From: an uncultured Lachnospiraceae bacterium
GTDB lineage: Bacteria > Bacillota > Clostridia > Lachnospirales > Lachnospiraceae
DNA: 64,000 bases
Assembly: GCA_945949085.1 (NCBI GenBank)
Contig: CAMFDJ010000001.1
Span: 1 to 64,000, forward strand
Direction: 5' to 3'
Positions 18,579 to 28,572 of the stretch are shown piece after piece. Positions within the stretch are counted from its first letter, which is position 1; each line of letters opens with the position of its first letter. The position numbers were made by a program, and so were the translations under genes. Below the pieces are notes generated by a model. The model was not told the origin of the DNA, searched no databases, and saw only the letters and a program-made list of their open reading frames with translations.

Positions 18579-19853
18579 ATGGATACGAAGTTATTACATA
18601 CACCGGAAGGCGTGCGCGATATATATGGCGGGGAGCTTGGCAAAAAGCTTGTGGTGCAGGAGAAATTAATGCAGGCGTTTCAGTCTTTTGGATATCAGAA
18701 AATCCAGACACCGACATTTGAGTTTTTTGATGTGTTCAGTAAAGAGATTGGCACGACAAAGAGCAATGAGCTTTACAAGTTCTTTGACAAAGAGGGAAAT
18801 ACACTGGTTCTCAGACCTGATTTTACACCTTCCATTGCGCGCTGCGCAGCCAAATATTACAGGGAAGAAGAAATTCCGGTGCGTTTTTCTTATGTAGGAA
18901 ACACGTTTACCAATACAAACAATCTGCAGGGAAAACTGAAGGAAGTGACTCAGACAGGTGTGGAACTGATTGGTTCTGATGTAAAAAGCGGCGATGCGGA
19001 GCTGATTCATCTTGCAGTGAAATCACTGAAAGACAGCGGACTAAATGAATTTCAGATCAGTATCGGAGAGATTGAGTTCTTTAAGGGGTTGTGTGAGGAA
19101 GCCGGATTATCCGAAGAACTTGCAGCGCAGGTGCGTGATCTGATCTCTGAAAAGAATTATTTCGGAATTGAGGAGCTCATGGTTTCTTCCGGGATAGAAC
19201 GGGAAAGAGCAGATAAGTTTTTGAAAGTGACGGAACTTTTCGGCAGTGTGGATTGTCTGGAAGAAGCCAAAAAGCTTGTTGGAAATGATCGCAGCAAGAA
19301 GGCTGTCAAGCGCTTACAGTCACTTTATGAAACATTATCCTCTTTTGGTGATGAAAAATTCATTTCATTTGACCTTGGTATGGTCAGCAAATATAATTAT
19401 TATACAGGTATTATTTTTAAAGCATATACCTATGGTGTCGGGGATGCCATCCTGAAAGGAGGCCGTTATGACCGGTTGCTATCTTACTACGGAAAGGATT
19501 CTTCGGCAGTTGGTTTTGCCATCGTAGTGGATGATCTGATGGCTGCACTGCACAGTCAGAAGCTGGAACCGGCGCGCCCGCCTTATATTTCTTATCTGCT
19601 GTATGATGAACCTGTCTATGCACAGGCCATGAAGCTGGCAGATTACATGCGTCAGATTGGAAAATGTGTGGCATGCACGAAGTTTTCTCACGCAAAGACA
19701 ATAGATGATTATGTTGGGTTCGGTTATCATAATATGGTTTCGAACCTCTATCATCTGACAGCTGAGGAAAAGGTACTCACCTATGATCTGACAGATGACA
19801 GCGGTGATGCACTTCCGGTAGATAATACAGATTTAAAGGAGTTTATGCGATGA
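18579..19853 (+). CDS. hisZ: ATP phosphoribosyltransferase regulatory subunit HisZ
   Basis: A 424-residue histidyl-tRNA-synthetase paralogue that pairs with the short HisG to form the first enzyme of histidine synthesis. It has the class II fold features TPEGVRDIYG, LRPDFTPSIARCAAKYY and ILKGGRYDRLLSYYG. Assignment as HisZ rather than HisRS rests on the short hisG immediately downstream, overlapping by ATGA, and on the his context. The frame extends 31 codons upstream, but ATG 18579 with GAGGAGAAGG ahead is the family start. Confidence 0.93.
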   Translation: MDTKLLHTPEGVRDIYGGELGKKLVVQEKLMQAFQSFGYQKIQTPTFEFFDVFSKEIGTTKSNELYKFFDKEGNTLVLRPDFTPSIARCAAKYYREEEIPVRFSYVGNTFTNTNNLQGKLKEVTQTGVELIGSDVKSGDAELIHLAVKSLKDSGLNEFQISIGEIEFFKGLCEEAGLSEELAAQVRDLISEKNYFGIEELMVSSGIERERADKFLKVTELFGSVDCLEEAKKLVGNDRSKKAVKRLQSLYETLSSFGDEKFISFDLGMVSKYNYYTGIIFKAYTYGVGDAILKGGRYDRLLSYYGKDSSAVGFAIVVDDLMAALHSQKLEPARPPYISYLLYDEPVYAQAMKLADYMRQIGKCVACTKFSHAKTIDDYVGFGYHNMVSNLYHLTAEEKVLTYDLTDDSGDALPVDNTDLKEFMR

Positions 19854-20500
19854 GTGAAGAAATGCGTTATTTAACGTTTGCCTTAGGAAAGGGACGTCTC
19901 GCCAAGCAGACACTTTCTCTTCTTGAGGAAATTGGAATTACATGCGAGGAAATGAAGGATAAGGATTCACGCAAACTCATTTTTGTCAATGAAGAATTAA
20001 AGCTTCGCTTTTTCCTTGCAAAAGGGCCGGATGTCCCAACCTATGTGGAGTATGGGGCGGCTGATATCGGTGTTGTCGGGAAAGACACTTTGCTGGAAGA
20101 ACAAAAAAGAGCCTATGAAGTACTTGACCTCGGCTTTGGAAAATGCCGTATGTGTGTCTGCGGACCGGCAAGTGCCAAAGAGCTTTTGCAGCATCATGAG
20201 ATGATTCGGGTGGCAAGTAAATATCCTAATATTGCAAAGGACTATTTCTATAATCAGAAGCATCAGACGGTTGATATCATCAAATTAAACGGTTCCGTAG
20301 AACTCGGTCCGATTGTCGGGCTTTCCGATGTCATAGTCGATATTGTGGAAACCGGTTCTACGCTGAAGGAAAACGGACTGGAAGTACTGGAAGAGATATG
20401 CCCGCTGTCAGCCCGCATGATCGTCAATCAGGTCAGCATGAAAATGGAAGCAGACCGCATCAAAAAATTAATAGCACAGATAAAGGAGCGTTTGGCATGA
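19850..20500 (+). CDS. hisG: ATP phosphoribosyltransferase, short form
   Basis: A 216-residue catalytic subunit that condenses ATP and PRPP. It has TFALGKGRLAKQTL, a GPDVPTYVEYGAADIGVVGKD segment, and VDIVETGSTLKENGL for PRPP binding. It lacks the C-terminal regulatory ACT-like domain of long HisG (about 290-300), which is why HisZ is needed. It overlaps both neighbours by 4 bases. Confidence 0.97.
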   Translation: MSEEMRYLTFALGKGRLAKQTLSLLEEIGITCEEMKDKDSRKLIFVNEELKLRFFLAKGPDVPTYVEYGAADIGVVGKDTLLEEQKRAYEVLDLGFGKCRMCVCGPASAKELLQHHEMIRVASKYPNIAKDYFYNQKHQTVDIIKLNGSVELGPIVGLSDVIVDIVETGSTLKENGLEVLEEICPLSARMIVNQVSMKMEADRIKKLIAQIKERLA

Positions 20501-21798
20501 GAATCATAAAGCTTACACAGGAGAGCAAAAAAAGTCTGCTTGCAGATTTGTTAAAGAGAAGTCCGAATCACTACGGACAATATGAAAAGACCGTACAGGA
20601 GATTATCGCCAGAGTACGCGAAGAGGGCGATGCGGCGCTTTTTGATCTGGCGCATCAGTTTGATCATAATCAGATCGGTGCATCTGATTTTCGCGTGACG
20701 GAAGAAGAAATACAGGATGCATATTCGCTGATTGATCCTGCGTTTATCGAAGTGATGGAAAAGGCAGCTGCCAATATCAGAGCTTATCACAGCAAACAGC
20801 TTCGCGCAAGCTGGATTGACACAAAACCGGACGGAAGTATCTTAGGACAGAAGATAACACCTCTTGACAGCGTTGGAGTGTATGTACCGGGAGGAAAGGC
20901 CGTGTATCCTTCTTCGACACTGATGACAGTCATCCCTGCAAAGGTTGCAGGCGTAACAAAGATTGTGATGACAACACCTGCCGGAAGCGATGGCAAAGTC
21001 AATCCGGGGACACTTGTTGCAGCCCGTATTGCGGGCGTGGATGAAATCTATAAGACAGGCGGCGCACAGGCAATTGCAGCACTTGCTTTTGGTACGCAGT
21101 CAGTTCCGAAGGTGGATAAAATTGTCGGACCGGGCAATATATTTGTTGCGCTTGCCAAAAAAGCAGTGTATGGTTATGTGAGCATTGATTCCATTGCCGG
21201 TCCAAGTGAAATTTTAGTTCTTGCCGATGAGTCGGCAAATGCAAGATATGTTGCTGCCGATCTGTTGTCACAGGCAGAGCATGACGAACTGGCTTCCTCT
21301 ATTCTGATCACAACATCGGAAAAGCTGGCAGAGGATGTATCTAAGCAGGTAGATGTATTTACACAGCAGCTTGAGCGAAAAGAAATCATTGAAAAGAGTT
21401 TGGAAAATTACGGATATATTCTTGTGGCAGAGAATATGGAGGATGCGATAGAGGCAGCCAATGAGATTGCCTCAGAACACATGGAGATTCTGACGGTCAA
21501 TCCTTACGAAACTATGACAAAGATTCGCCACGCAGGTGCCATGTTCCTGGGGAATTACTCTTCCGAACCTCTCGGAGATTATTTTGCCGGACCGAATCAC
21601 GTATTGCCGACAAACGGAACCGCCAAATTTTTCTCTCCGTTATCAGTAGACGATTATATCAAAAAGTCAAGTATTATCTCCTATTCGAGAGAGGCGCTTG
21701 CCGCCGTACATAAGGATATTGAACTTTTTGCACACAAAGAGGGATTGACGGCACATGAAAACTCGATCAAGGTAAGATTTGAGGAGGAATCCATATGA
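20497..21798 (+). CDS. hisD: Histidinol dehydrogenase
   Basis: A 433-residue zinc enzyme performing the last two oxidation steps of histidine synthesis with NAD. Visible features are GVYVPGGKAVYPSS, DSIAGPSEILVLAD, SQAEHD (zinc/base ligands), NHVLPTNGTA and a late HENS. The true start is the ATG at 20497 overlapping hisG; a longer frame opens at 20398 inside hisG. It overlaps hisB by ATGA. Confidence 0.97.
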   Translation: MRIIKLTQESKKSLLADLLKRSPNHYGQYEKTVQEIIARVREEGDAALFDLAHQFDHNQIGASDFRVTEEEIQDAYSLIDPAFIEVMEKAAANIRAYHSKQLRASWIDTKPDGSILGQKITPLDSVGVYVPGGKAVYPSSTLMTVIPAKVAGVTKIVMTTPAGSDGKVNPGTLVAARIAGVDEIYKTGGAQAIAALAFGTQSVPKVDKIVGPGNIFVALAKKAVYGYVSIDSIAGPSEILVLADESANARYVAADLLSQAEHDELASSILITTSEKLAEDVSKQVDVFTQQLERKEIIEKSLENYGYILVAENMEDAIEAANEIASEHMEILTVNPYETMTKIRHAGAMFLGNYSSEPLGDYFAGPNHVLPTNGTAKFFSPLSVDDYIKKSSIISYSREALAAVHKDIELFAHKEGLTAHENSIKVRFEEESI

Positions 21799-22382
21799 GC
21801 AGAAACAGTACAATAAAGCGAACAACAAAGGAGACAGATATTACTGTCACACTGGCGCTTGACGGCACCGGAAAGAGCAGTATTTCCACCGGAATCGGTT
21901 TTTTTGATCATATGCTGGAGGGCTTTGCCAAACACGGCTTATTTGATTTGACGGTAAAAGCAGATGGTGATCTGCAGGTCGATCCACATCATACGGTTGA
22001 GGATGTCGGAATTGTACTCGGACAGGCAATCCGCGAAGCACTTGGCGATAAAAACGGAATTTGCCGTTTCGGCTATTTTATCTTGCCGATGGATGAAGCA
22101 CTTGCGCTTTGTGCTGTCGATCTTGGCGGCAGACCTTATTTTGACATGGATGCGCAGTTTGTGGCAGAGCGAATCGGTACTTTTGAGACGCAGCTTGTAC
22201 GGGAATTCTTCTATGCAGTCAGTGTAAACGCCATGATGAATCTGCATGTAAGGCTGCTTGCAGGAGAGAATGACCATCATAAAGCGGAAGCCATGTTTAA
22301 AGCTTTTGGAAAGGCGCTCGATATGGCCAGCCGCACGGATGAACGTATCACAGGCGTTATGAGTACAAAAGGCACTATCTGA
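21795..22382 (+). CDS. hisB: Imidazoleglycerol-phosphate dehydratase
   Basis: A 195-residue Mn-dependent dehydratase, the monofunctional form of HisB. It contains the His-rich FFDHMLEGFAKHGLFDL and DPHHTVEDVGI motifs and the repeated FYAVSVNAMMNLHVRLLAGENDHH region (split here: FYAVSVNAMMNLH, then LLAGENDHHKAEAMFKAFG). The length is normal for the family. It follows hisD with a 4-base overlap, so the first four his genes are translationally coupled. Confidence 0.97.
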   Translation: MSRNSTIKRTTKETDITVTLALDGTGKSSISTGIGFFDHMLEGFAKHGLFDLTVKADGDLQVDPHHTVEDVGIVLGQAIREALGDKNGICRFGYFILPMDEALALCAVDLGGRPYFDMDAQFVAERIGTFETQLVREFFYAVSVNAMMNLHVRLLAGENDHHKAEAMFKAFGKALDMASRTDERITGVMSTKGTI

Positions 22383-22424
22383 TGCTTGGCTATCATGTAA
22401 ACGTAACAATAAAGGGATAAAACA

Positions 22425-23552
22425 ATGAATGAAAAAGTTTTTGCGGCAGTCATATATTTGAAGGATGGAAAAGCAGTGAAGGATTTTGCGGATTTTTCTG
22501 TTGTTGCAGAAGATCCGGTCGGATTGGCAGCATTGTATTGCGAGAGCAATGCTGATACCATTCTGGTCTTTGATCTGTCAGATCAGAAGCAGCAGCACAT
22601 GGAAGCGACAGGGATCATCAGACACATTTGCGAAAAAGTAGACATTCCGGTCTATGCAGGCGGTTGCATCGAAAGCTTTGAGGATGCTTCCATGCTTTTG
22701 GCTGCAGGTTGTGAGAAGGTGATTTTGAATTTCGCAAAAGAGCAGGGTCAGGTACTTCTGCAGCCGCTTGCCGAAGCATTTGGCTCTCAGCATATTGCGG
22801 TGACGATTGCAAGCGAGGATAATCTTGTTATCAACCGGGAGAATCTGGAGAAATATGCCGGTGAACTGATTTTGATTGATGAACATGCACTGAAAAAATG
22901 CCTCGGAGCATCCCTATTGCCATGTATCGTCTGTCTGCCCGAAATTGCTCTTGATAAGATGTTGATGATTTTGGAAAAACCAAATGTATCCGGCATTTCC
23001 GGTAATATTGTGAACCAGAACAGAAAAGAACTTTCTGCACTGAAATCAATATGTATCGAGCGTAGTATTCCGGTTCATGTATTTCAGGCACCCATTCCTT
23101 TTTCTGATTTTAAGCTTTTGTCAGATGGTCTGATGCCGGTTGTGGTACAGGATTATCTGACCGGTCAGGTACTGATGGTGGCCTATATGAATGAAGAGGC
23201 TTATCTGACGACACTGCGGACACGAAAGATGACGTATTACTCAAGAAGCAGGAAGGAGCTTTGGATCAAAGGACTGACAAGCGGTCATTACCAATATGTA
23301 AAGAGTCTTTCCATCGATTGTGATAATGATACGCTTCTGGCAAAAGTCAAACAGGTGGGAGCTGCCTGCCATACCGGCAACTACAGCTGCTTTTATCGTG
23401 ATATCCTTCCTATGGCGGAAGCAGACCAAAAGGGGTCTGAGTGCAGTCTGAATAAGGAAGCCGGACAAGCTGCCGAAAAAATTGTCGCTCGTACAAAAAG
23501 CTTTGTACAGGAGATACAAATGTTACTTGATCAGGATGTATCATCCATATAA
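22425..23552 (+). CDS. hisI: Phosphoribosyl-AMP cyclohydrolase HisI fused to a degenerate HisA/HisF-like barrel; HisE domain absent
   Basis: A 375-residue fusion. Residues 1 to about 225 resemble the HisF/HisA TIM barrel ([32 protein letters not shown]). The catalytic Asp11 of HisF is Tyr11 here and the Asp130 position reads as Ala, so this half is probably not a cyclase. Residues about 235-330 are a complete HisI domain with DCDNDT and CHTGNYSCF zinc and metal motifs. HisIE proteins normally continue with a 90-residue HisE diphosphatase; here only about 45 unrelated residues follow. No frameshifted HisE is visible downstream. It lies 42 bases after hisB. Confidence 0.85.
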   Translation: MNEKVFAAVIYLKDGKAVKDFADFSVVAEDPVGLAALYCESNADTILVFDLSDQKQQHMEATGIIRHICEKVDIPVYAGGCIESFEDASMLLAAGCEKVILNFAKEQGQVLLQPLAEAFGSQHIAVTIASEDNLVINRENLEKYAGELILIDEHALKKCLGASLLPCIVCLPEIALDKMLMILEKPNVSGISGNIVNQNRKELSALKSICIERSIPVHVFQAPIPFSDFKLLSDGLMPVVVQDYLTGQVLMVAYMNEEAYLTTLRTRKMTYYSRSRKELWIKGLTSGHYQYVKSLSIDCDNDTLLAKVKQVGAACHTGNYSCFYRDILPMAEADQKGSECSLNKEAGQAAEKIVARTKSFVQEIQMLLDQDVSSI

Positions 23553-23604
23553 GCGCATAGAATCCGTTATTCGGGCATAGAGTAATAAAAAACGGTGATC
23601 AGTA

Positions 23605-24015
23605 ATGGATGGAAGAGAACGTCCTGATATGGAAAAACGGCTGCAGGCAGTTGCCTATATGAGGGAAAGTGCGCTACTTGCGCGGGAAAGGTTATCCAGA
23701 GCCGGAGAGATACTTGGAAATACAAATGCAGAGTATGATTGTGGGAATGGGGAGGCATATCTGTCAGACTCTTCTCATAAAAAGAATGAGCAGAATAGGG
23801 CTGGCATGAAAGCAGCATGGTCGATTGCACTTCGCACCAGCCTTGTCCTGCTCATTTTGCTCTTTTTCATGATGGGAAAGAACGGGGCTGACGGATCAGT
23901 GGATGCCATGAAAGAAAAATGTTCCAGCATGATACGTGTGGATTATTCAGAGAATTTATTTGATTTTATACAGGAGATATCATATACTTTTGACTATGAG
24001 AAAATTAATGCTTGA
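23605..24015 (+). CDS. Small single-pass membrane protein, unknown
   Basis: A 136-residue protein with no family I recognise. It has a charged N-terminal half, one transmembrane helix at about 73-90 (SLVLLILLFFMMG) and a C-terminal tail of about 45 residues that would be extracellular if the N-terminus is inside. There is no lipobox. Its end overlaps the start of the radical SAM gene by 20 bases, so the two are co-expressed. Confidence 0.6.
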   Translation: MDGRERPDMEKRLQAVAYMRESALLARERLSRAGEILGNTNAEYDCGNGEAYLSDSSHKKNEQNRAGMKAAWSIALRTSLVLLILLFFMMGKNGADGSVDAMKEKCSSMIRVDYSENLFDFIQEISYTFDYEKINA

Positions 24016-25885
24016 GGATGAAATCCTATTAAAAATTGAAAAACCCGCCAGATATATTGGCGGAGAAGTAAACAGTGTAATGAAGGATACGAGCGATGTG
24101 GATATTCGTGTCGCCATGTGCTTTCCGGACGTATACGAGATCGGTATGTCACATCTGGGCATTCAGATTTTATATGATATGTTTAACCGGTATCCCGATG
24201 TATGGTGTGAGCGCGTGTATTCCCCCTGGGTGGATCTGGATGAAGTGATGCGAAGACGCAACATTCCGCTCTTTACCATGGAATCACAAGATCCGGTTAA
24301 GATGTTTGATTTTCTTGCTGTCACGATCCAATACGAGATGTGTTATACCAATATTTTGCAGGTGATTGACCTTTCCGGTATTCCAATCTTTACAAAAGAC
24401 AGGACGTGGGAGGATCCTATCGTGATCGGAGGAGGCCCATGTACCTATAATCCCGAACCGATTGCAGATTTTTTTGATCTGTTTTATATCGGCGAAGGAG
24501 AAACCATGTACCGGGCGCTTTTTGATCTCTATTTAAGCTGCAAAGATGAGGGCGTAAGCCGCCGGGAGTTTTTACATCGCGCCGGCTGCCTGCCGGGGAT
24601 TTATTGTCCTTCTCTTTATGAGGTCACATATCATGAGGACGGGACCATAAAAAGCTTTGCGCCAATCTATGATGATCTGCCGGCTGTGATTGAAAAAGAG
24701 ATGGTAACAGACCTTTCCGGCGCAGTTTATCCGGAAAAACCTGTTGTTCCTTTTATTAAGGTCACACAGGATCGTGTCGTACTCGAAATTCAGCGCGGCT
24801 GTATCAGAGGCTGCCGATTCTGCCAGGCAGGGCAGTTGTACAGACCGCTTCGGGAAAAAAATGTGGATGTTTTAAAACGATATGCATCAGAGATGCTGAA
24901 AAACACCGGACATGAGGAAATCTCGCTTAGTTCCTTAAGCTCAAGTGATTATTCGGCGCTTCCTGAGCTGATTGATTATCTGATCACAGAATGTAATAAA
25001 AAGAAAATCAACATTTCTCTGCCTTCTTTGCGTATTGATGCCTTTTCGCTTGATGTCATGAGCAAGGTGCAGGATGTGAAAAAGAGTTCTCTGACATTTG
25101 CGCCGGAAGCCGGTACGCAGCGACTGAGAGATGTCATCAACAAAGGATTGACTGAGGAGGTCATCCTGGAAGGCGCCAGAGAAGCCTTCTCCGGTGGCTG
25201 GAGCCGCGTAAAGCTTTATTTTATGCTGGGACTGCCTACAGAGACAGATAAAGATATCGAAGGGATCGCCAGGCTGTCAAATGAAATTGCAAAAGTATTC
25301 TACGAAACAGTACCCAAGCAGCAAAGACAAGGCAAGGTACAGATTGTGACAAGTACATCGTTCTTTGTGCCAAAGCCATTTACACCATTCCAATGGGCTC
25401 CCATGTGCACCAAAGAGGAATTTTTGAGAAAAGCTTATGTCTGCAGAGATGCCATCAAAAGTCAGCACAATCAGAAGAGTATCAAATACAACTGGCACGA
25501 GGCAGATGTTTCCGTTTTGGAAGGGGTACTTGCGCGCGGTGACAGAAAGCTTTGCGAAGTCATCTATAAGGTCTATCAAAAAGGCTGTATCTTTGATGCG
25601 TGGTCAGAATATTATAAAAATGAGATTTGGATGGAAACCTTTGCGGAATGCGGTATAGATATTGACTTTTATACCACAAGAATACGAAATGAGGATGAAA
25701 TCTTCCCTTGGGATTTCCTGCATTGCGGTGTGGACAAGTCATTTCTGTTGCGGGAATGGAAAAAGGCCAATGAAGAGACCGTTTCCTTAAATTGTCGTGA
25801 TGCCTGTCAGGCTTGCGGTGCCATGAAATATCATGTTGGTGTTTGTATGCAGCCAAAGTGTGGTGCTGCAACGCAGAATCAATAA
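23996..25885 (+). CDS. B12-binding-like radical SAM protein, TIGR03960 family
   Basis: A 629-residue radical SAM protein. The N-terminal third shows KPARYIGGE and CFPDVYEIGMSHLG, a B12-binding-like fold; the SAM cluster is RGCIRGCRFCQAGQ. A Cys-rich end (CRDACQACGAMK) may bind another cluster. The family occurs next to TIGR03936 and RNase G in clostridia, as here. Its reaction is unproven; an RNA or ribosome modification role is inferred from neighbours. Starts at 23936, 23996 and 24008 are possible. MRKLMLEDEILL at 23996 fits the usual beginning, with no strong ribosome-binding site, suggesting coupling to the preceding gene. Confidence 0.9.
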   Translation: MRKLMLEDEILLKIEKPARYIGGEVNSVMKDTSDVDIRVAMCFPDVYEIGMSHLGIQILYDMFNRYPDVWCERVYSPWVDLDEVMRRRNIPLFTMESQDPVKMFDFLAVTIQYEMCYTNILQVIDLSGIPIFTKDRTWEDPIVIGGGPCTYNPEPIADFFDLFYIGEGETMYRALFDLYLSCKDEGVSRREFLHRAGCLPGIYCPSLYEVTYHEDGTIKSFAPIYDDLPAVIEKEMVTDLSGAVYPEKPVVPFIKVTQDRVVLEIQRGCIRGCRFCQAGQLYRPLREKNVDVLKRYASEMLKNTGHEEISLSSLSSSDYSALPELIDYLITECNKKKINISLPSLRIDAFSLDVMSKVQDVKKSSLTFAPEAGTQRLRDVINKGLTEEVILEGAREAFSGGWSRVKLYFMLGLPTETDKDIEGIARLSNEIAKVFYETVPKQQRQGKVQIVTSTSFFVPKPFTPFQWAPMCTKEEFLRKAYVCRDAIKSQHNQKSIKYNWHEADVSVLEGVLARGDRKLCEVIYKVYQKGCIFDAWSEYYKNEIWMETFAECGIDIDFYTTRIRNEDEIFPWDFLHCGVDKSFLLREWKKANEETVSLNCRDACQACGAMKYHVGVCMQPKCGAATQNQ

Positions 25886-25917
25886 GCTGAAAGACAGAAA
25901 AGCAGGAGAACAGACTG

Positions 25918-26628
25918 ATGTATAAACTAAGGATCAAGTTTTCAAAGCATGGTCCGATTGTCTTTATCGGACATTTGGATATCATGCGATATTTTCAAAA
26001 GGCAATCAGGAGAGCTGAGGTAGATATTTCGTATTCAACCGGATTCAGCCCGCATCAAATCATGTCCTTTGCCGCACCGCTTGGTGTGGGACTGTGCTCT
26101 AATGGGGAATATTTTGATATTGGAGTTGATGCTCTGACAACGGCGCAGCAGGTGAAAGAGACGCTAAATAACCAGATGGTTGAGGGCATTGAGATTCTTT
26201 CTGTCAAGAAGCTTCCCGATGATGCCGGGAATGCGATGGCAAGCGTTGCAGCTGCCGGTTATACGATTCATTTCCGGAATGGTCACGAACCGGATTTTGA
26301 CCTTTTCGGTCAATTAGAAGCGTATTTGGCGCAAGATACCATTTGGGCAATAAAGGAAACCAAGAAAAGTACAAAGACCTTTGATCTCAAGGAGTCTATC
26401 TATCAATTGGCATGGAATGAGACCGACCAGACAATATATATGCTTGTCAATGCATCGAGCGGGGGCAATATCAAACCATCTTTTGTCATGGAGAATATCT
26501 ATGCCTTTTGCGGTCAGACAGCAGGAGAATTTGATTTCCTGATCACGCGGGAGGATACCTATACAAATACCGGTACGGAGGATATGCCTGTCTTTGTACC
26601 GCTTGATGCAATCGGAGAGGACTATTAA
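25918..26628 (+). CDS. TIGR03936 radical SAM-linked protein (DUF2344)
   Basis: A 236-residue protein of the DUF2344 family, found as a partner of or fused to TIGR03960 radical SAM proteins. Family features are FSKHGPIVFIGHLDIMRYFQ, RRAEVDISYSTGFSPHQ and APLGVGL. It carries no Cys cluster. A shared function with the preceding gene is inferred from adjacency. It lies 32 bases after that gene and ends exactly where rng starts. Confidence 0.92.
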   Translation: MYKLRIKFSKHGPIVFIGHLDIMRYFQKAIRRAEVDISYSTGFSPHQIMSFAAPLGVGLCSNGEYFDIGVDALTTAQQVKETLNNQMVEGIEILSVKKLPDDAGNAMASVAAAGYTIHFRNGHEPDFDLFGQLEAYLAQDTIWAIKETKKSTKTFDLKESIYQLAWNETDQTIYMLVNASSGGNIKPSFVMENIYAFCGQTAGEFDFLITREDTYTNTGTEDMPVFVPLDAIGEDY

Positions 26629-27849
26629 ATGACGGCAGATAAACTGGTTCTGACTACTTATTCAGGGGTAAACGCAGCATTTCTTTTACAGGATTCCAAA
26701 TTATTGCAAATGCAGGTGGATTGCCCGCAGGATTATCAGATAGGAGATATTTTCATTGGAAAGGTCAAAAATATTGTGCCGTCCATTCGTGCTGCGTTTG
26801 TACAGTTTGCAGCCGGACAAATCGGATTTTTGCCACTGTCGGATTGTAAAGAGCGCAGTATCCTGCACCATAGGGATGGACGTCCTCTTTCCTGCGAGGA
26901 TGAGATTGTGGTACAGATCAAAAAAGAACCTGTCAAAACAAAAGAGGCTACCCTGACAACCGATATTTCATTTCAGTCAGAGCATTTTGTACTGATGCCT
27001 TATTCCTGTGGCATCCACTTTTCCAGGAAACTGGATGGAATGCAAAAGCAAAAGCTTACGGAGCAGCTCACTGAGATCATCGCGCAGTTTTTTGGTGAGT
27101 ATGATATTTTTTCATCGCAATACGGTCTGATCGTACGGACCAATGCGGTATTTGCGCCGTTTCAGCAGCTTTCCATGCAACTTCATGATCTGTTCCATCA
27201 GGCAGGAGAAGTGCTTAAGTGTGCCGATAAGCGGACAGTCTTCTCTAAGCTGTATGAACAGGAATCATTCTATGAACATGTACTGTCGAACACCTATCAT
27301 ATCAGTGAACTTTTGATCATAACAGATCAAAAAGATGTATTTGCGAAACTGGAAGAATCCGGATATACCAATATCCGGTTTTATCAGGATGACAGGATTG
27401 ATCTTTTGCACTTATATGGACTTCATGCGCAGATTGCAGAGAGTGCATCGAAAAAAGTGTGGCTCAAATCCGGCGGCTATCTGATTATAGAACCGACTGA
27501 AGCTATGACAGTGATTGATGTCAACAGCGGAAAAGCCATTCGTCGCAAGGAAACGGAATCATTTATTTTGCAGATTAATCTGGAAGCTGCAGGTGAGATT
27601 GCCAGACAGCTTCGGCTGCGTAATATCAGTGGTATGATTCTTGTGGATTTTATCAATATGAAAGAAACTGAAAACAAAATTCTGCTTATGGAACGACTGA
27701 GAGCGTATTTTGCGGAAGATCCCATTGAGACAGTACTTGTGGATATGACAAAACTCGGTTTGATTGAAATTACGCGTCGCAAGACAACAGCGCCGCTTGC
27801 GGATAAGCTTTCTGCGCTTGCAGTACAACCTGCGGAAACACATAAGTGA
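26629..27849 (+). CDS. rng: Ribonuclease E/G family endoribonuclease
   Basis: A 406-residue RNase G-like protein for rRNA and mRNA processing. The N-terminal S1 domain (GDIFIGKVKNIVPSIRAAFVQ) is followed by the RNase H-like catalytic domain with VIDVNSGK and MILVDFINM, containing the two catalytic Asp residues. It is shorter than E. coli RNase G (about 489): the region that would carry the zinc-link CPxC cysteines is absent, so oligomer formation may differ. The ATG directly follows the upstream stop, with GGAGAGG as ribosome-binding site. Confidence 0.92.
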   Translation: MTADKLVLTTYSGVNAAFLLQDSKLLQMQVDCPQDYQIGDIFIGKVKNIVPSIRAAFVQFAAGQIGFLPLSDCKERSILHHRDGRPLSCEDEIVVQIKKEPVKTKEATLTTDISFQSEHFVLMPYSCGIHFSRKLDGMQKQKLTEQLTEIIAQFFGEYDIFSSQYGLIVRTNAVFAPFQQLSMQLHDLFHQAGEVLKCADKRTVFSKLYEQESFYEHVLSNTYHISELLIITDQKDVFAKLEESGYTNIRFYQDDRIDLLHLYGLHAQIAESASKKVWLKSGGYLIIEPTEAMTVIDVNSGKAIRRKETESFILQINLEAAGEIARQLRLRNISGMILVDFINMKETENKILLMERLRAYFAEDPIETVLVDMTKLGLIEITRRKTTAPLADKLSALAVQPAETHK

Positions 27850-27907
27850 TGCTGACAGGTAAATTGAATCAAATCAGGGGAAAAGTAACGGAAGGAATCA
27901 GACAAAT

Positions 27908-28483
27908 ATGGAATTGATCGGACTTGAAAAGGTACACGATGGAAAATATCTGAAAAATTATGAGTTAACATACCTCAATAAAGCCGGGCGGGAAAAGAAA
28001 TATGAGATTGTCAGCAGAAAAGAACTGCGAAGCAGGGAAGATCTCGGCAGGAGAGTCAGCGGCGTTTCGATTGTAGCCTGTAAAGAGGATAAAATGCTGC
28101 TCTTAAAAGAGTTTCGCATGGGAATCAACAAGGAAATCTATAATCTGTGTGCGGGTATGCTTGAAGACGGCGAGACAATGGAGGAATGTATCAGACGTGA
28201 ACTATATGAAGAGACGGGGCTTAGCGCAAAAAAAATCGAGTGTATTCTGCCTCCTTCCTATTCTGCGGTGGCAATATCGGATATCAAGACAAATATTGCA
28301 TTTGTGGAGGTGGAAGGGGAACTTGCCGATCATACCTCCGAGAATGAAAAGATCCGACCGGCTTTTTATTCGGCCAAGGAGCTTTGGCATATGATACAGA
28401 CTGAGGAATTTTCATCGCGCAGCCAGCTGGCAGCCTATCATTTTATCATGATGCATGCAAAGCAGGAAAAGGAAGAAACATGA
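27908..28483 (+). CDS. NUDIX hydrolase, ADP-ribose pyrophosphatase-like
   Basis: A 191-residue NUDIX protein. The box is complete: Gly in AGMLEDGETMEE with Glu, then RRELYEETGL. The N-terminal KYLKNYELTYLNKAGREKKYE strand region is typical of ADP-ribose or nucleoside-diphosphate-sugar hydrolases. The substrate is not known. It starts 58 bases after rng. Confidence 0.88.
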   Translation: MELIGLEKVHDGKYLKNYELTYLNKAGREKKYEIVSRKELRSREDLGRRVSGVSIVACKEDKMLLLKEFRMGINKEIYNLCAGMLEDGETMEECIRRELYEETGLSAKKIECILPPSYSAVAISDIKTNIAFVEVEGELADHTSENEKIRPAFYSAKELWHMIQTEEFSSRSQLAAYHFIMMHAKQEKEET

Positions 28484-28541
28484 TAAAAACACGATCTGTA
28501 TCATAACGCAAAATAATGACGAAAAATTAGATTTATTTTTG

Positions 28542-28570
28542 TTGACAATACCGAAAATTAATGCTACACT
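28542..28570 (+). promoter_or_regulatory. Promoter of the rplU-prp-rpmA operon
   Basis: TTGACA (28542-28547) and TACACT (28565-28570) with a 17-base spacer, immediately upstream of the L21 leader. This is a strong vegetative promoter by consensus. Confidence 0.85.
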
Positions 28571-28572
28571 CA

